A stretch of 64,000 nt of DNA from Halomonas sp. UBA3074 (GTDB lineage: Bacteria > Pseudomonadota > Gammaproteobacteria > Pseudomonadales > Halomonadaceae), in assembly GCF_002366715.1 (NCBI RefSeq), contig NZ_DFBS01000008.1:133019-197018 (forward strand). The letters run 5' to 3'. The position numbers and the translations under genes are program-made. Below the pieces are notes generated by a model. It made no database searches. It saw only the letters and a program-made list of their open reading frames with translations, and was not told the origin of the DNA. Shown in pieces: positions 1 through 9,206 of this stretch. Each line of letters opens with the position of its first letter. Positions within the stretch are counted from its first letter, which is position 1.

Positions 1-925
1 CTTTAGCCCGCTCAGCCAGTGCCGGGACGACTTTATCCGCCACGTCGCCGACCAACACCGCCACACTAATCGCCATGCAACGCTCACCGGCAGAGCCGTA
101 GGCGGCGCCGATCAGCGCATCGACTGCTTTATCAAGGTGGGCATCCGGCATCACCACCATGTGATTTTTAGCCCCACCGAGTGCTTGAATACGCTTGCCA
201 TTCCGCGCGCCGCGCTCGTAGATCAAATTGGCAATCGGCGTAGAGCCCACAAACGACAGCGCCTTAACGTGCGGATGGTCGAGCAGCGCTTCCACCGAAT
301 CCTTGTCGCCCTGTACGACGTTGAAAACGCCGTCGGGTAGACCCGCCTGTTTCAGTAGGTCCGCCATCAACAGTGAGGCACTAGGGTCAAGCGGGCTTGG
401 CTTCAAGATAAACGTATTACCCGCCGCAATGGCTAGTGGGAACATCCACATCGGCACCATGGCCGGGAAATTAAATGGCGTTATACCCGCGACCACGCCT
501 AACGGCTGGCGCATCGTCCAGTTATCGATGCCGGTACTTACCTGCTCGGTATAGTCACCCTTGAGCAACTGGGGGATTCCGCACGCGAATTCAACAATAT
601 CAATACCACGTGCGACTTCCCCCTGGGCATCGGTAAATACTTTACCGTGCTCCTTGGTAATCGCTTCGGCTAGCTCGTCTTTGTGGACATTTAACAGCTC
701 TAGAAACTTGAACATTACTCGGGCACGGCGAATGGGCGGTGTATCGGCCCAGGCCGGAAAGGCGGCTTGAGCCGCTTCGACAGCGGTGTTCACATCTTGT
801 GATGAAGCGAGCGATACACGGCCAGTCACGCGGCCGGTGGCGGGGTTAAAAACGTCCTGAGCGTTTGAAGACTCGCCAGCGGTGGCCTGGCCATTAATAA
901 AGTGCTGAATCGCTGTTGTTGTCAT
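1..925 (-). CDS. mmsA: Methylmalonate-semialdehyde dehydrogenase (CoA-acylating), 3' end outside window
   Basis: About 308 N-terminal residues of an aldehyde dehydrogenase are present; the C terminus lies beyond the left edge. The ATG is the complement of 923-925. The protein shows the [13 protein letters not shown] cofactor-binding stretch, an FVGSTPIA segment, and [14 protein letters not shown] around the catalytic cysteine. This last motif is characteristic of CoA-acylating methylmalonate/malonate-semialdehyde dehydrogenases and not of ordinary ALDHs. The family makes propionyl-CoA or acetyl-CoA from the semialdehydes in valine, beta-alanine or myo-inositol catabolism. A LysR gene starts 166 bp away on the other strand and is a plausible regulator (inference). 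The family assignment is firm; the substrate is open between methylmalonate and malonate semialdehyde. Confidence 0.9.
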   Translation of the reverse strand, partial: MTTTAIQHFINGQATAGESSNAQDVFNPATGRVTGRVSLASSQDVNTAVEAAQAAFPAWADTPPIRRARVMFKFLELLNVHKDELAEAITKEHGKVFTDAQGEVARGIDIVEFACGIPQLLKGDYTEQVSTGIDNWTMRQPLGVVAGITPFNFPAMVPMWMFPLAIAAGNTFILKPSPLDPSASLLMADLLKQAGLPDGVFNVVQGDKDSVEALLDHPHVKALSFVGSTPIANLIYERGARNGKRIQALGGAKNHMVVMPDAHLDKAVDALIGAAYGSAGERCMAISVAVLVGDVADKVVPALAERAK

Positions 926-1091
926 GGGAGTGCCTATTTTAAGAGCGTGGTTTTAAGAGCGTAGGTTAAATGCTTACGAAAAAGAGCCTGCGTTTAGCCT
1001 AGCCTACTGGGCGCTGTGAACAGATCAATTGAGTTATTTAAAAGCCAGTTATAAGCTTTGCTAATATCACCGGCATGCGCAGAGGCCCATC

Positions 1092-2006
1092 ATGCAAGAC
1101 TACGCGACACTCCGCGCCTTCGTGGCCGTTGCAAGAACGGGCAGCGTGTCTCGCGCCGCTGAACAGTTACATTTGACGCAACCTGCGATCAGCCTAAAGT
1201 TGAAGCAGTTACAGGCCAATTTAGGTCTCACGCTGTTTAGTCGCCGCCCCCAGGGCCTAGCGCTGACATCCGATGGCCATGCCCTGCTACCCGCCGCTGA
1301 AAAAGCCCTGGCCAGCGCCCAGGCGTTTGAGCAAACCGCTGGAACACTGCACAGCACGCTACGAGGCAAGCTCTCCATCGGCACCATCGTTGACCCGGAA
1401 TTTCTTCGTTTAGGTGCCTTTTTAAGCCGCCTGATGGCACGGGCGCCCCAATTAGAAACCGAACTGCAGCATGGGATGAGCGGCAGCGTTCTTAACCGCA
1501 TCGCACAGGGTGACCTGGATGTCGGCTTTTATCTGGCACCGCCTGGCGAAGGCCCTGGGTTGAACCAGGGACATGAGGCACTGGCTTGGCGCGAGCTGAC
1601 GCACTTTGATTATCATGTTATTGCCCCTGCTGGCTGGGAAAACCGACTCATTGATACCCGCTGGGAGCACTTAGCCACGCTACCCTGGATTGTGACGCCA
1701 CAGGATTCCGCCCACCACCGGCTGCTGAAACAAGCGCTCGCCAAGAGCGGCGCAGTGCCTAACCGGGTAGCCCAGGTTGACCAAGAAGCCTGCATGTTGG
1801 ATTTGGTCCGCGCAGGCGTTGGCTTAAGCCTGGCCCGCGACGCCCTGGCAATGACTGAGCGCCAAGAGAGCGGCCTGGCAGTTGCAGACAACATCCGCCT
1901 GCCCTGCGCATTAAGCTTTGTATGGCGACACGACAGCACTGCCGAGTCGACCGTGAACGCCGCACTCAACACGCTGGACGAAGTATGGTCACATCGTTTG
2001 GGCTAG
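1092..2006 (+). CDS. LysR-family transcriptional regulator
   Basis: A 304-residue protein of normal LTTR length. An N-terminal winged helix-turn-helix (about residues 1-60, with SVSRAAEQLHLTQPAISLKLKQL) is followed by a substrate-binding-like effector domain (about 90-300). The ATG follows an AGAGGCCC purine-rich stretch at 1079-1086. It is divergent from the mmsA-like gene, which is the usual layout for an LTTR and its target. I infer that it controls that dehydrogenase; the inducer cannot be read from sequence. Confidence 0.9.
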   Translation: MQDYATLRAFVAVARTGSVSRAAEQLHLTQPAISLKLKQLQANLGLTLFSRRPQGLALTSDGHALLPAAEKALASAQAFEQTAGTLHSTLRGKLSIGTIVDPEFLRLGAFLSRLMARAPQLETELQHGMSGSVLNRIAQGDLDVGFYLAPPGEGPGLNQGHEALAWRELTHFDYHVIAPAGWENRLIDTRWEHLATLPWIVTPQDSAHHRLLKQALAKSGAVPNRVAQVDQEACMLDLVRAGVGLSLARDALAMTERQESGLAVADNIRLPCALSFVWRHDSTAESTVNAALNTLDEVWSHRLG

Positions 2007-2113
2007 GTTGTCAGAAAAGGGTTTTAAGGAAAGGGTGGTAAAGAAAGGGAACGCTAAGCCACTAATCGACTCAACATAAACGATAACTCGCCACCGTCAC
2101 TGGAGTGCTTGCA

Positions 2114-2782
2114 ATGACCCGATTGCCCTTTTCTCGTCCACTCACGCTTTGCGTGTGGGCTGCCGCTGGTCTCGCCAGCACTTCGCTTTACGCCCAGGCC
2201 ACTCAAGCGCAATCTTATCAAGCGCCGTCCTCTCAAGCTCAGGGCAATGCAGAAGCCACGTTTGCAGGCGGCTGCTTCTGGTGTATGGAACCTCCTTACG
2301 ACAACCAACCCGGTGTTAGCGCCACCATCTCCGGTTATATCGGCGGCGAACTCGAGAACCCTACTTATGAGGATATCTCCCGGGGTGGTACGGGTCATGC
2401 GGAGGTTGTGCAGATCGAGTATGACTCAGAGAAGATCAGCTACGAGCAATTGTTGGAAATTTTCTGGCGCAACATCGACCCCTTCGCGGTAGATCGTCAG
2501 TTTTGCGATGTAGGCGACCAGTACCGTTCAGCCATCTTTTATCACGATGAAGAACAGCGTGAGTTAGCCGAAGCATCCAAAGCAGAAATGGAAGAACGCT
2601 TTGACCGAGAAATCGCCACCCAAATAGTGCCTGCCACCACCTTCTGGGCGGCCGAGGAGTACCACCAGGATTATTATCAAAAGAACCCCGTTCGCTACAA
2701 ATTCTATCGCTTCAGCTGTGGGCGCGATGGCCGCCTGGAAGAGGTGTGGGGAGAAGAAGCCGGTGGGCCTACGTTTGAATAA
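2114..2782 (+). CDS. msrA: Peptide-methionine (S)-S-oxide reductase MsrA, exported form
   Basis: This enzyme reduces the S epimer of methionine sulfoxide. The catalytic GCFWCMEPPYD motif and the downstream HAEVVQIEYD and FWRNIDP blocks identify MsrA. I start at ATG 2114 because TGGAG lies 8 bp upstream; a GTG nine bases earlier lacks a site. The first ~29 residues (basic start, hydrophobic core, STSLYAQA) look like a Sec signal peptide, so the enzyme probably acts in the periplasm. No MsrB domain is fused. It is a single-gene unit, not co-directional with either close neighbour operon. Confidence 0.92.
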   Translation: MTRLPFSRPLTLCVWAAAGLASTSLYAQATQAQSYQAPSSQAQGNAEATFAGGCFWCMEPPYDNQPGVSATISGYIGGELENPTYEDISRGGTGHAEVVQIEYDSEKISYEQLLEIFWRNIDPFAVDRQFCDVGDQYRSAIFYHDEEQRELAEASKAEMEERFDREIATQIVPATTFWAAEEYHQDYYQKNPVRYKFYRFSCGRDGRLEEVWGEEAGGPTFE

Positions 2783-2857
2783 ACAACTTCTTTAGCATTT
2801 TGCAACTTTCTTCTTTAATAACCGCAGCAGCTTATTAGTAGTAAACGTCATAATATA

Positions 2858-2886
2858 AAGCCCGCAGATCAAAAGTCTGTGGGCTT
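2858..2886 (-). terminator. Hairpin ending the minus-strand catabolic operon
   Basis: An 11-bp stem (AAGCCCGCAGA paired with TCTGTGGGCTT, one G-U) encloses a 7-nt loop. Read on the minus strand it is followed by a T/A-rich tract, and it sits just after the gabD-like stop codon. It could also serve msrA from the other side. Confidence 0.6.
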
Positions 2887-2949
2887 CATCAAACGCTCCT
2901 ACGTTTTCGTGGAAATCACGCAAAGTTAACCTAATCAGACTAAATTTTT

Positions 2950-4413
2950 CTACTCAGCCGTTTGCTTAATACCCAAGCACAGATATTTCAGCTCGGTGTA
3001 TTCATCAATGCCATAGCGTGACCCCTCACGACCGATGCCCGACGATTTGACACCCCCGAAAGGCGCCGAAGCGGTCGAGATGAGTCCCGTATTAATGCCC
3101 ACCATGCCATACTCCAATGCTTCCGATACGCGCCAGATCCGTGACACGCTTTCAGCATAGAAATACGCCGCCAACCCATACTCCGTATCATTGGCCTGAC
3201 GTATAACCTCCGCTTCCGTTTCAAACCTGAATACCGGCGCTAGTGGCCCAAAGGTTTCCTCGCGAGCACATGCCATGTCAGCGGTTACGTCAGCCACGAC
3301 CGTTGGCTCAAACCAGGTACCGCCTAAGGCGTGTCGCTTACCACCGGTGATTAAGCGACCACCTTTATCGAGTGCATCCTGCAAATGGGCTTCAACTTTC
3401 TCTACCGCCTTTTCAGAGATGAGTGGCCCCACCTCTACGCCTTCGTCGCTACCTTTACCGACACTCAGTTCACTGGTGCGCTGGGCCAAACGTTCAACAA
3501 ATGCATCGTAAACACCGCTTTGCACATAAATACGATTAGCGCAGACACAGGTTTGCCCGGCATTACGGAACTTACTGTCCAGCGCCCCAGTAACCGCATC
3601 TTCAATATCGGCATCGTCAAACACAATAAACGGCGCATTACCGCCAAGCTCAAGAGACACCTTTTTGACCGTTGGTGCACAGGCAGCCATTAAATGCGCG
3701 CCCACTGGGGTAGAACCGGTAAAGCTCAGTTTGCGCACAATCGGGCTATCGGTCAGCACGGGGCCAATCGTTTTGGCATCACCGGTAACAATATTAATCA
3801 CCCCGGCAGGAATGCCCGCTTGCTCGGCTAACGCCGCTAGCGCAAGCGCCGTCAACGGGGTTTCCATAGCGGGCTTAACGATAATCGTACAACCCGCCGC
3901 CAAGGCAGGCGCCACCTTGCGGGTAATCATGGCCGCAGGGAAGTTCCACGGCGTAATCGCCGCACAAACGCCCAACGGCTCGCGGGTAACAATGATGCGT
4001 TTATCAGTCGCATGACCAGGAATAGTATCGCCGTATAAGCGCTTCGCCTCCTCAGCGAACCACTCGATAAAGCTGGCCGCATAGCCGATTTCACCGCGTG
4101 CCTCTTTTAACGGCTTCCCTTGCTCCAAGGTCATCAGCTCGCCTAGCGCCGCCTCATTTTCCATAATCAGTGCATGCCAGCGTTTTAAAAGCTGCGAACG
4201 TTCCGCCGCGGTTTTAGCACGCCAAGCAGGCAATGCGGCATTTGCAGCTTCAATAGCCTGACTGACTTGCTCCGCGCTCAAGCTAGGGACATGGCCAAGC
4301 GTCTCACCGCTAGCAGGGTCGGTGACCGCGACACTACTGCCATCCACTGCGGCCACCCACTGGCCGTTGATATACGCGTCTTGTTTAAAAAACGTTTGCT
4401 TGGAGATAGACAT
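2950..4413 (-). CDS. gabD: NAD(P)-dependent succinate-semialdehyde dehydrogenase
   Basis: A 487-residue aldehyde dehydrogenase. The catalytic glutamate is in ELGGNAPFIVFDDAD and the nucleophilic cysteine in NAGQTCVCANRIYV, both typical of GabD; ITPWNFPAAMITRK is the cofactor loop. The start is the ATG at 4413, preceded by AAAGGAAA; an upstream in-frame start would add a non-conserved leader and overlap the neighbouring gene. It lies 23 bp downstream of the sigma54 activator gene and is the last gene of the operon. It should oxidise succinic semialdehyde to succinate, here probably made by the iron alcohol dehydrogenase of the same operon. Confidence 0.88.
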   Translation of the reverse strand: MSISKQTFFKQDAYINGQWVAAVDGSSVAVTDPASGETLGHVPSLSAEQVSQAIEAANAALPAWRAKTAAERSQLLKRWHALIMENEAALGELMTLEQGKPLKEARGEIGYAASFIEWFAEEAKRLYGDTIPGHATDKRIIVTREPLGVCAAITPWNFPAAMITRKVAPALAAGCTIIVKPAMETPLTALALAALAEQAGIPAGVINIVTGDAKTIGPVLTDSPIVRKLSFTGSTPVGAHLMAACAPTVKKVSLELGGNAPFIVFDDADIEDAVTGALDSKFRNAGQTCVCANRIYVQSGVYDAFVERLAQRTSELSVGKGSDEGVEVGPLISEKAVEKVEAHLQDALDKGGRLITGGKRHALGGTWFEPTVVADVTADMACAREETFGPLAPVFRFETEAEVIRQANDTEYGLAAYFYAESVSRIWRVSEALEYGMVGINTGLISTASAPFGGVKSSGIGREGSRYGIDEYTELKYLCLGIKQTAE

Positions 4414-4436
4414 TATTTTTCCTTTCAAAGTGAAGG

Positions 4437-6035
4437 TTAGGTAAGTTCTTGACGCCAACGTCGCTGTTTTTTGACCAGCGTAGACTGATCGATACCCAAT
4501 GCAGCGGCTGCCGCTCGGGTCGTACCATGGCGAGTAAGCGCCTGTTGAATGACTTGCTGTTCAAACTGCATTACCTGCTGGCGAAGATCACCACTCACGG
4601 GCGGTTGGCTAAACAGAGTGCTTGGAAATATCTCGTTCGGCAGTGCCGTTGCGGTTATCTCATCGTCTGAAACCGTGACGGATAAACGCTCGGTTAAGTT
4701 GATCAGCTCACGAATATTGCCAGGCCACGAATAGCTAGAAAGCAACTCCAACGCCTCGGGGTTCCAGCCCCTTTCTACCCCATGCAACTGATTAAAATGG
4801 TCTAAGTAATAGTTCAGCAATGGAATCACCTCATCGCGTCGTTGCCGCAAAGGAGGCAGCCATAGCGGCACCACGCTAATGCGATAAAACAGATCCTCGC
4901 GAAAGAGCCCTTGCTTTACCCGATCATTTAAATCCTGGTGAGTAGCGGTAATCAGACGTACGTTGGCATGACGAAAAGCTGTCCCACCTACCGGCAAGTA
5001 GCGATTCTCTTCCACCACTTTGAGTAGTTTTACCTGCAGTGCGAGAGGTAAATCGCCAATTTCATCCAGAAAAAGCGTACCGCCATGAGCCACATCCAAT
5101 AGCCCCTGTTTGCCTCTAGGGGACGCCCCGGTAAATGCGCCTGCGGTGTAACCAAACAGCTCCGCTTCCAGCAACCCTTCAGGAAATGCCGTACAGTTAA
5201 GCTCCATAAAAGGTCCATCCGCACGGTCGCTTTGCTGATGTATATAGCGGGCCAATAGCGTTTTACCGGTGCCTGTTTCACCTTGAATCAGAATCTTCGC
5301 CGTTGTTTTCGCGACTCGACTGGCAAGCGCAAAGCAGGGCTCCGTTTGTTGGCTAGTGATCACCCCCGGCGCGCTTAGCGCCATAACCTCGGGCACTTTA
5401 TATGCCTCGCGGATGCGCTGAATTTGCTCTAGCTGCTCTTGGGCATGTTTCGCCAGTAGCAACTCAGTGATATCCCGAACACTGGTAACCACATAAGCAA
5501 TCGAGCCATCGGCACTGAACATAGGCGTTCCAGTGACTACGATCTTGCGGCTGTTATGGATAGTCTGCGCCAGCGTAATCGGGCGGCGTTCACGGATGAC
5601 TTCCAACGACGCGGATTTGGAAATAAACCCTGCCTTCACCAAATCCGCCATATGAAAGCCCACTACCTCAGCGCGCGAAATGCCGGTGATACGTTCATAG
5701 GCTTTATTGATCGTTACCGTAATACCGTTGGCATCGGTGATATAAACCCCGTCATGCAAAGCATCCAACAGTGAACGCATCGGCTCTTGGTCAAAACCAA
5801 ACGCATCTACGCTTTCAGCTTCCACCGGCGGTTTAATACCGGTGACACGGTAGCGAATACACTCGCCCACCAACTGGCCCAACGTCGCATCACACTGCGC
5901 CTTTTCGATATCGGTACGGGTCAACACCCCAATGACCTGACCTTGGGTATCAAAGACTTCCACCGCATCAGTGCCGTGTAAATCAAATAACGGCAGTGCG
6001 GTTTCCAGTGAAAGCCCCTCTTCGATCCGTTGCAT
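4437..6035 (-). CDS. Sigma54-dependent activator with PAS sensor domain
   Basis: A 532-residue enhancer-binding protein. The N-terminal ~75 residues look CBS/accessory-like, a PAS domain follows (about 85-190, SLLDALHDGVYITDANG), and then an AAA+ domain. That domain has Walker A GETGTGKT, the sigma54-contacting GAFTGA motif inside TAGAFTGASPRG, and Walker B TLFLDEIGDL. The C-terminal Fis-type helix-turn-helix contains GTTRAAAAALGIDQSTLVKK. The start chosen is ATG 6035 behind GAGGAAC; an upstream extension is unlike the family. It sits inside the operon it most likely activates, where a good -24/-12 promoter lies upstream of the first gene. The PAS ligand is unknown. Confidence 0.9.
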   Translation of the reverse strand: MQRIEEGLSLETALPLFDLHGTDAVEVFDTQGQVIGVLTRTDIEKAQCDATLGQLVGECIRYRVTGIKPPVEAESVDAFGFDQEPMRSLLDALHDGVYITDANGITVTINKAYERITGISRAEVVGFHMADLVKAGFISKSASLEVIRERRPITLAQTIHNSRKIVVTGTPMFSADGSIAYVVTSVRDITELLLAKHAQEQLEQIQRIREAYKVPEVMALSAPGVITSQQTEPCFALASRVAKTTAKILIQGETGTGKTLLARYIHQQSDRADGPFMELNCTAFPEGLLEAELFGYTAGAFTGASPRGKQGLLDVAHGGTLFLDEIGDLPLALQVKLLKVVEENRYLPVGGTAFRHANVRLITATHQDLNDRVKQGLFREDLFYRISVVPLWLPPLRQRRDEVIPLLNYYLDHFNQLHGVERGWNPEALELLSSYSWPGNIRELINLTERLSVTVSDDEITATALPNEIFPSTLFSQPPVSGDLRQQVMQFEQQVIQQALTRHGTTRAAAAALGIDQSTLVKKQRRWRQELT

Positions 6036-6129
6036 AACAGTTCCTCTCACAGGCCAGGTCCACCGCCTAAGCGGTGAACACTGGTTTTCCAACCTTTTGG
6101 CGATTAAACCACTATAAAGGCAGAGACTG

Positions 6130-7551
6130 TTATTTGCGCAATGGCACTTCCGGCTCAGGATCCTCAACGGGCTGGGATGCCTCATCCCAATCCTTAACGA
6201 AAGTTTTATCCACCTCACCGGAGAAGAAGCGCTTACCGTAAATTAACGCGCAAAGCAAAATGCCCACCCCAAAGGCCCAGGTAGCGCCCTTTATCACCAG
6301 CATGGCCGCGATAATGCCCGCGATACCCAAGTCCCGTTGGCTGCGCGCTTCCATAATGCCGATGCGCACACTGACATAGCCTTGAATCAACAGCGTCAGC
6401 GCCAGCGCAATTCCTAGAATAGGCTCCACCAGGCTCACGATCGGCAGCAACAACAGCCCCGTATTCGTCCCCCAGCGAAATGAACCAGAACCACCGAAGA
6501 TAGAGTTCATCGCCGCTTTGCCCTGCTTGTAACGCTCAACCGTTACCACATGCATCGCTGCCCAGAGCGGACCACACATCACCACATCAGGGCCAAAAAT
6601 ACTCATCCCAAAGTTACGCCCACCAAAAATCATATGAGCGCGGTTAGGGTTATAGTCGATTTTTTCATCCTGGCGCTTCTCATCAGCTTCTTCCAAAAGT
6701 GCCTTGCTTTGAAGCACATCGCCAAATAGCACAATGTAGGCCGCAATAACGGTCGGAATGGCCGTTAAAAACATCATCAACGGAGGTAAACCAACGCCAA
6801 ATACCGTGTATTCACTGAACATCAGCGCGAAATCAGGCTGACTAAAGCCCCACTCAACGTCTGGCCAGGGCGCTTCACCAAACAGTGGAGCCACCACAAT
6901 CGCCAGCACGATAATCGGGAAAATACCCAGTTTACCCACGGCACCCCACAGGCCGCCCTGCGCTTTCAGCTTGTTGAAATGGCGAGAGAAAATCAGATAA
7001 AACGCGACACCTACGGCAATCGCAATGGTAAAGGGGTACTGCTCAAAACGACCGCCTTCATCAAACACCACCACTATGGCGGCTAAGCCCGCGCCCATAA
7101 TGACCCCCGCTTTAATGGCGGAAGGAATGAGCCGCACCACTTTACTGGCCATACCCGTTACCCCCAGGCCCAGTGCCAGTACCCCCAACATCATCTGAAA
7201 GGCAATCAGCGCATGCACCCTGTCTACCCCCTCGGGAAAGGTCGACACATAAGCCATCAACAGCGGAATAGCAGGTGTGATCCACCCTGGAATGACAGGG
7301 TCACCCAACAGGTGATGCAGCAAATAAAGCAAGCCATTTAAAATGACGATGGCCAACGCCGCTTCAAACGGCATGCCCAGTAGCTGCATCATCAATGGGA
7401 TCGCGGCAAGATCCACCGCGCACATCAAAAGCCCTTGCAGGTAATCGGGCAGTTCAAAACGATAATGGTAAAACGGCAGGCGTAGCTTAAACGGCCCTAA
7501 TGGTGTGTACGGGCTTTCTTCACCGTCAACGCGTTGCTTCCAAGCGCTCAT
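6130..7551 (-). CDS. Multi-pass inner-membrane permease, xanthine/uracil-permease-like
   Basis: A 473-residue protein with about 12 hydrophobic segments and a polar C-terminal tail ending in PEPEVPLRK. Segments such as ITPAIPLLMAYVSTFP and SIFGGSGSFRWGTNTGLLLLP recall the SLC23-like uptake fold, but I cannot name a characterised homologue. CAGGAGT precedes the ATG. It lies between the iron alcohol dehydrogenase and the sigma54 regulator, so it is the probable importer of the substrate of this operon (inference). If the pathway assignment is right, a hydroxy acid is the expected substrate. Confidence 0.7.
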   Translation of the reverse strand: MSAWKQRVDGEESPYTPLGPFKLRLPFYHYRFELPDYLQGLLMCAVDLAAIPLMMQLLGMPFEAALAIVILNGLLYLLHHLLGDPVIPGWITPAIPLLMAYVSTFPEGVDRVHALIAFQMMLGVLALGLGVTGMASKVVRLIPSAIKAGVIMGAGLAAIVVVFDEGGRFEQYPFTIAIAVGVAFYLIFSRHFNKLKAQGGLWGAVGKLGIFPIIVLAIVVAPLFGEAPWPDVEWGFSQPDFALMFSEYTVFGVGLPPLMMFLTAIPTVIAAYIVLFGDVLQSKALLEEADEKRQDEKIDYNPNRAHMIFGGRNFGMSIFGPDVVMCGPLWAAMHVVTVERYKQGKAAMNSIFGGSGSFRWGTNTGLLLLPIVSLVEPILGIALALTLLIQGYVSVRIGIMEARSQRDLGIAGIIAAMLVIKGATWAFGVGILLCALIYGKRFFSGEVDKTFVKDWDEASQPVEDPEPEVPLRK

Positions 7552-7627
7552 GGCATGGACTCCTGTTTAAAGTTGTTAGTATTTTTAATAAACGTTTTGT
7601 CGTTATAGCGTTTTAATTAGCGACGAA

Positions 7628-8800
7628 TTAATAAGCGGCGTGGTAAATCGCCTCAACATCCGCAAGCGTTAATACCCGCGGGTTATTACGCAGCAAACGT
7701 TCCACCTTAATGGCCTCGGCGGCCAACTCAGGAATGGCGGATTCAGGAATATCAAACGAGCGTAAACCGGAAGGAATCTCCACATCAGCACACAGCTTAT
7801 GCATGCGCTGGATAACCGCTTGGGCGACAGCATCATCCGAAAGCCCAGCCACGGGTTCATCAAAGGCCACCGCAATGCCCCGAAAGCGCTCGACGCAGGC
7901 CAGCTTGTTCCACTCCATTACGAAGGGCAGTAACAGCGCATTCGTCACCCCATGGGCCAAGTGGTAGCGCCCACCTAACGGATACGCCAATGCATGGACT
8001 GCGCCCACGCCAGCATTACCAAAGGCAAGGCCTGCCAGCAGGCTACCGGTGGCCATATCTTCACGGGCCTGGAGATTGTTGGGATTGGCAAACGCCTTGG
8101 GGAGCGAATGCACAATGAGGTTCATTGCCTTAACCGCCAGTGCATCGGTAATCGGCGTGGCAAAGTTAGATAGATACGCCTCCACTGCATGGACTAACGC
8201 ATCCACCCCGCTGGCCGCTGTCACAGAACGTGGGCAACTCAACGTAAGCTCAGGGGCGACAATCGCGACATCCGGTAACAAGCAGTCACTGACGATGCCC
8301 TTTTTCATCTGTTGGGCTTTATCCGACAGAATCGCGATATTGGTCACTTCAGAACCGGTGCCCGCCGTGGTGGGCATGGCGATCAAAGGTATTGTGCGTT
8401 GGTCAACCTTGTTCTCGCCAAACAACGCCTCCAGCGGACCTTCGTAGTGCGCATATACCGCTACACACTTAGCGATGTCCATGGCACTCCCGCCGCCTAC
8501 AGCGATGACGCTGTCGTGCTTGCCAGCATTGAAAGCACGGGTGCACATTTCGACTATTTCTACTTCCGGCTCGGGCGTTACCTGATCAAACACCTCATAG
8601 GTCACCTTTAGTGCCGTGAGCTGCTCAGTAATCATATCCAGCGTGCCTGAAGCCACCACACCACTATCGGTAACGATTAAGGGGCGCTGCATACCCAACG
8701 ATTGAACATAAGGCTGCAACTGCTGAGCGGCCCCATGGCCGGTAATCAGCTTCCCGGCGCTTTTAAAGCTACTCACTTGATTAAAGCTAGTTAACTGCAT
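7628..8800 (-). CDS. Iron-containing alcohol dehydrogenase, probable 4-hydroxybutyrate dehydrogenase
   Basis: A 390-residue group III (iron-dependent) alcohol dehydrogenase. It has the NAD-binding VGGGSAMDIAK loop, PTTAGTGSEVTN, and metal-ligand regions DALVHAVEAY and YHLAHGVTNALLLP. The start is the ATG at 8800, with AGGAAG upstream. It is the first gene of a four-gene operon ending in a succinate-semialdehyde dehydrogenase. That pairing fits oxidation of 4-hydroxybutyrate (or a 1,4-butanediol-derived alcohol) to succinic semialdehyde. The family is certain; the substrate is inferred from context only. Confidence 0.82.
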   Translation of the reverse strand: MQLTSFNQVSSFKSAGKLITGHGAAQQLQPYVQSLGMQRPLIVTDSGVVASGTLDMITEQLTALKVTYEVFDQVTPEPEVEIVEMCTRAFNAGKHDSVIAVGGGSAMDIAKCVAVYAHYEGPLEALFGENKVDQRTIPLIAMPTTAGTGSEVTNIAILSDKAQQMKKGIVSDCLLPDVAIVAPELTLSCPRSVTAASGVDALVHAVEAYLSNFATPITDALAVKAMNLIVHSLPKAFANPNNLQAREDMATGSLLAGLAFGNAGVGAVHALAYPLGGRYHLAHGVTNALLLPFVMEWNKLACVERFRGIAVAFDEPVAGLSDDAVAQAVIQRMHKLCADVEIPSGLRSFDIPESAIPELAAEAIKVERLLRNNPRVLTLADVEAIYHAAY

Positions 8801-8881
8801 ATGGCGCTTCCTATTAGCTTTTATTGGTGGTTTTACCAGCTCAATTATCAAACCGAGAATAACGCTGGCTATTTTTTACTT

Positions 8882-8898
8882 AGCAAACGCCATGCCAA
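8882..8898 (-). promoter_or_regulatory. Sigma54 (-24/-12) promoter for the catabolic operon
   Basis: On the minus strand the sequence TTGGCATGGCGTTTGCT matches the consensus YTGGCACG-N4-TTGCW with a single substitution in the -24 block and the exact 10-bp GG-GC spacing. It lies about 80 bp upstream of the alcohol dehydrogenase ATG. The operon itself encodes a GAFTGA-type activator, which makes a chance match unlikely. Confidence 0.8.
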
Positions 8899-8997
8899 CC
8901 AAAAAAAACAAACAACCAACTGATTTAATTGATAAAAAAATTAAAGATAAAATCATGCAGGTATATGGGATGCAAAAAATCATCGAATAGCGACATT

Positions 8998-9017
8998 TTG
9001 ATGACTTAATTCATCAA
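8998..9017. promoter_or_regulatory. Inverted repeat, candidate upstream activating site
   Basis: TTGATGA and TCATCAA form a perfect 7-bp inverted repeat with a 6-bp spacer, about 110 bp upstream of the -24 element. That is the usual distance for an enhancer-binding-protein site. The surrounding region from 8801 to 9206 is otherwise AT-rich and gene-free. Confidence 0.4.
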
Positions 9018-9078
9018 CGTAACCACATATTGGCCCGAGCAAGGTAACTACGCCCTTCAAACAAACATGTCAGATATT

Positions 9079-9120
9079 TTTATCGCTATGCGATAAATAA
9101 TAACTCTTGCCGATAAATAA
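9079..9120. promoter_or_regulatory. Palindrome plus direct repeat upstream of the ABC transporter operon
   Basis: TTTATCGC-TAT-GCGATAAA (9079-9097) is a perfect 8-3-8 palindrome. Its right half, CGATAAATAA, recurs as an exact direct repeat 20 bp downstream (9091-9100 and 9111-9120), two helical turns apart. It lies 87-128 bp before the binding-protein start and looks like a multi-site operator. The cognate regulator could be the IclR protein of the same cluster (inference). Confidence 0.5.
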
Positions 9121-9206
9121 AACTCACCTAGGCTCTGAAATGACGTTACCGAATAGCTTTTAACAAGGCGTAAATAACAATCCCCAACACTCTCAATGGT
9201 GACCCA

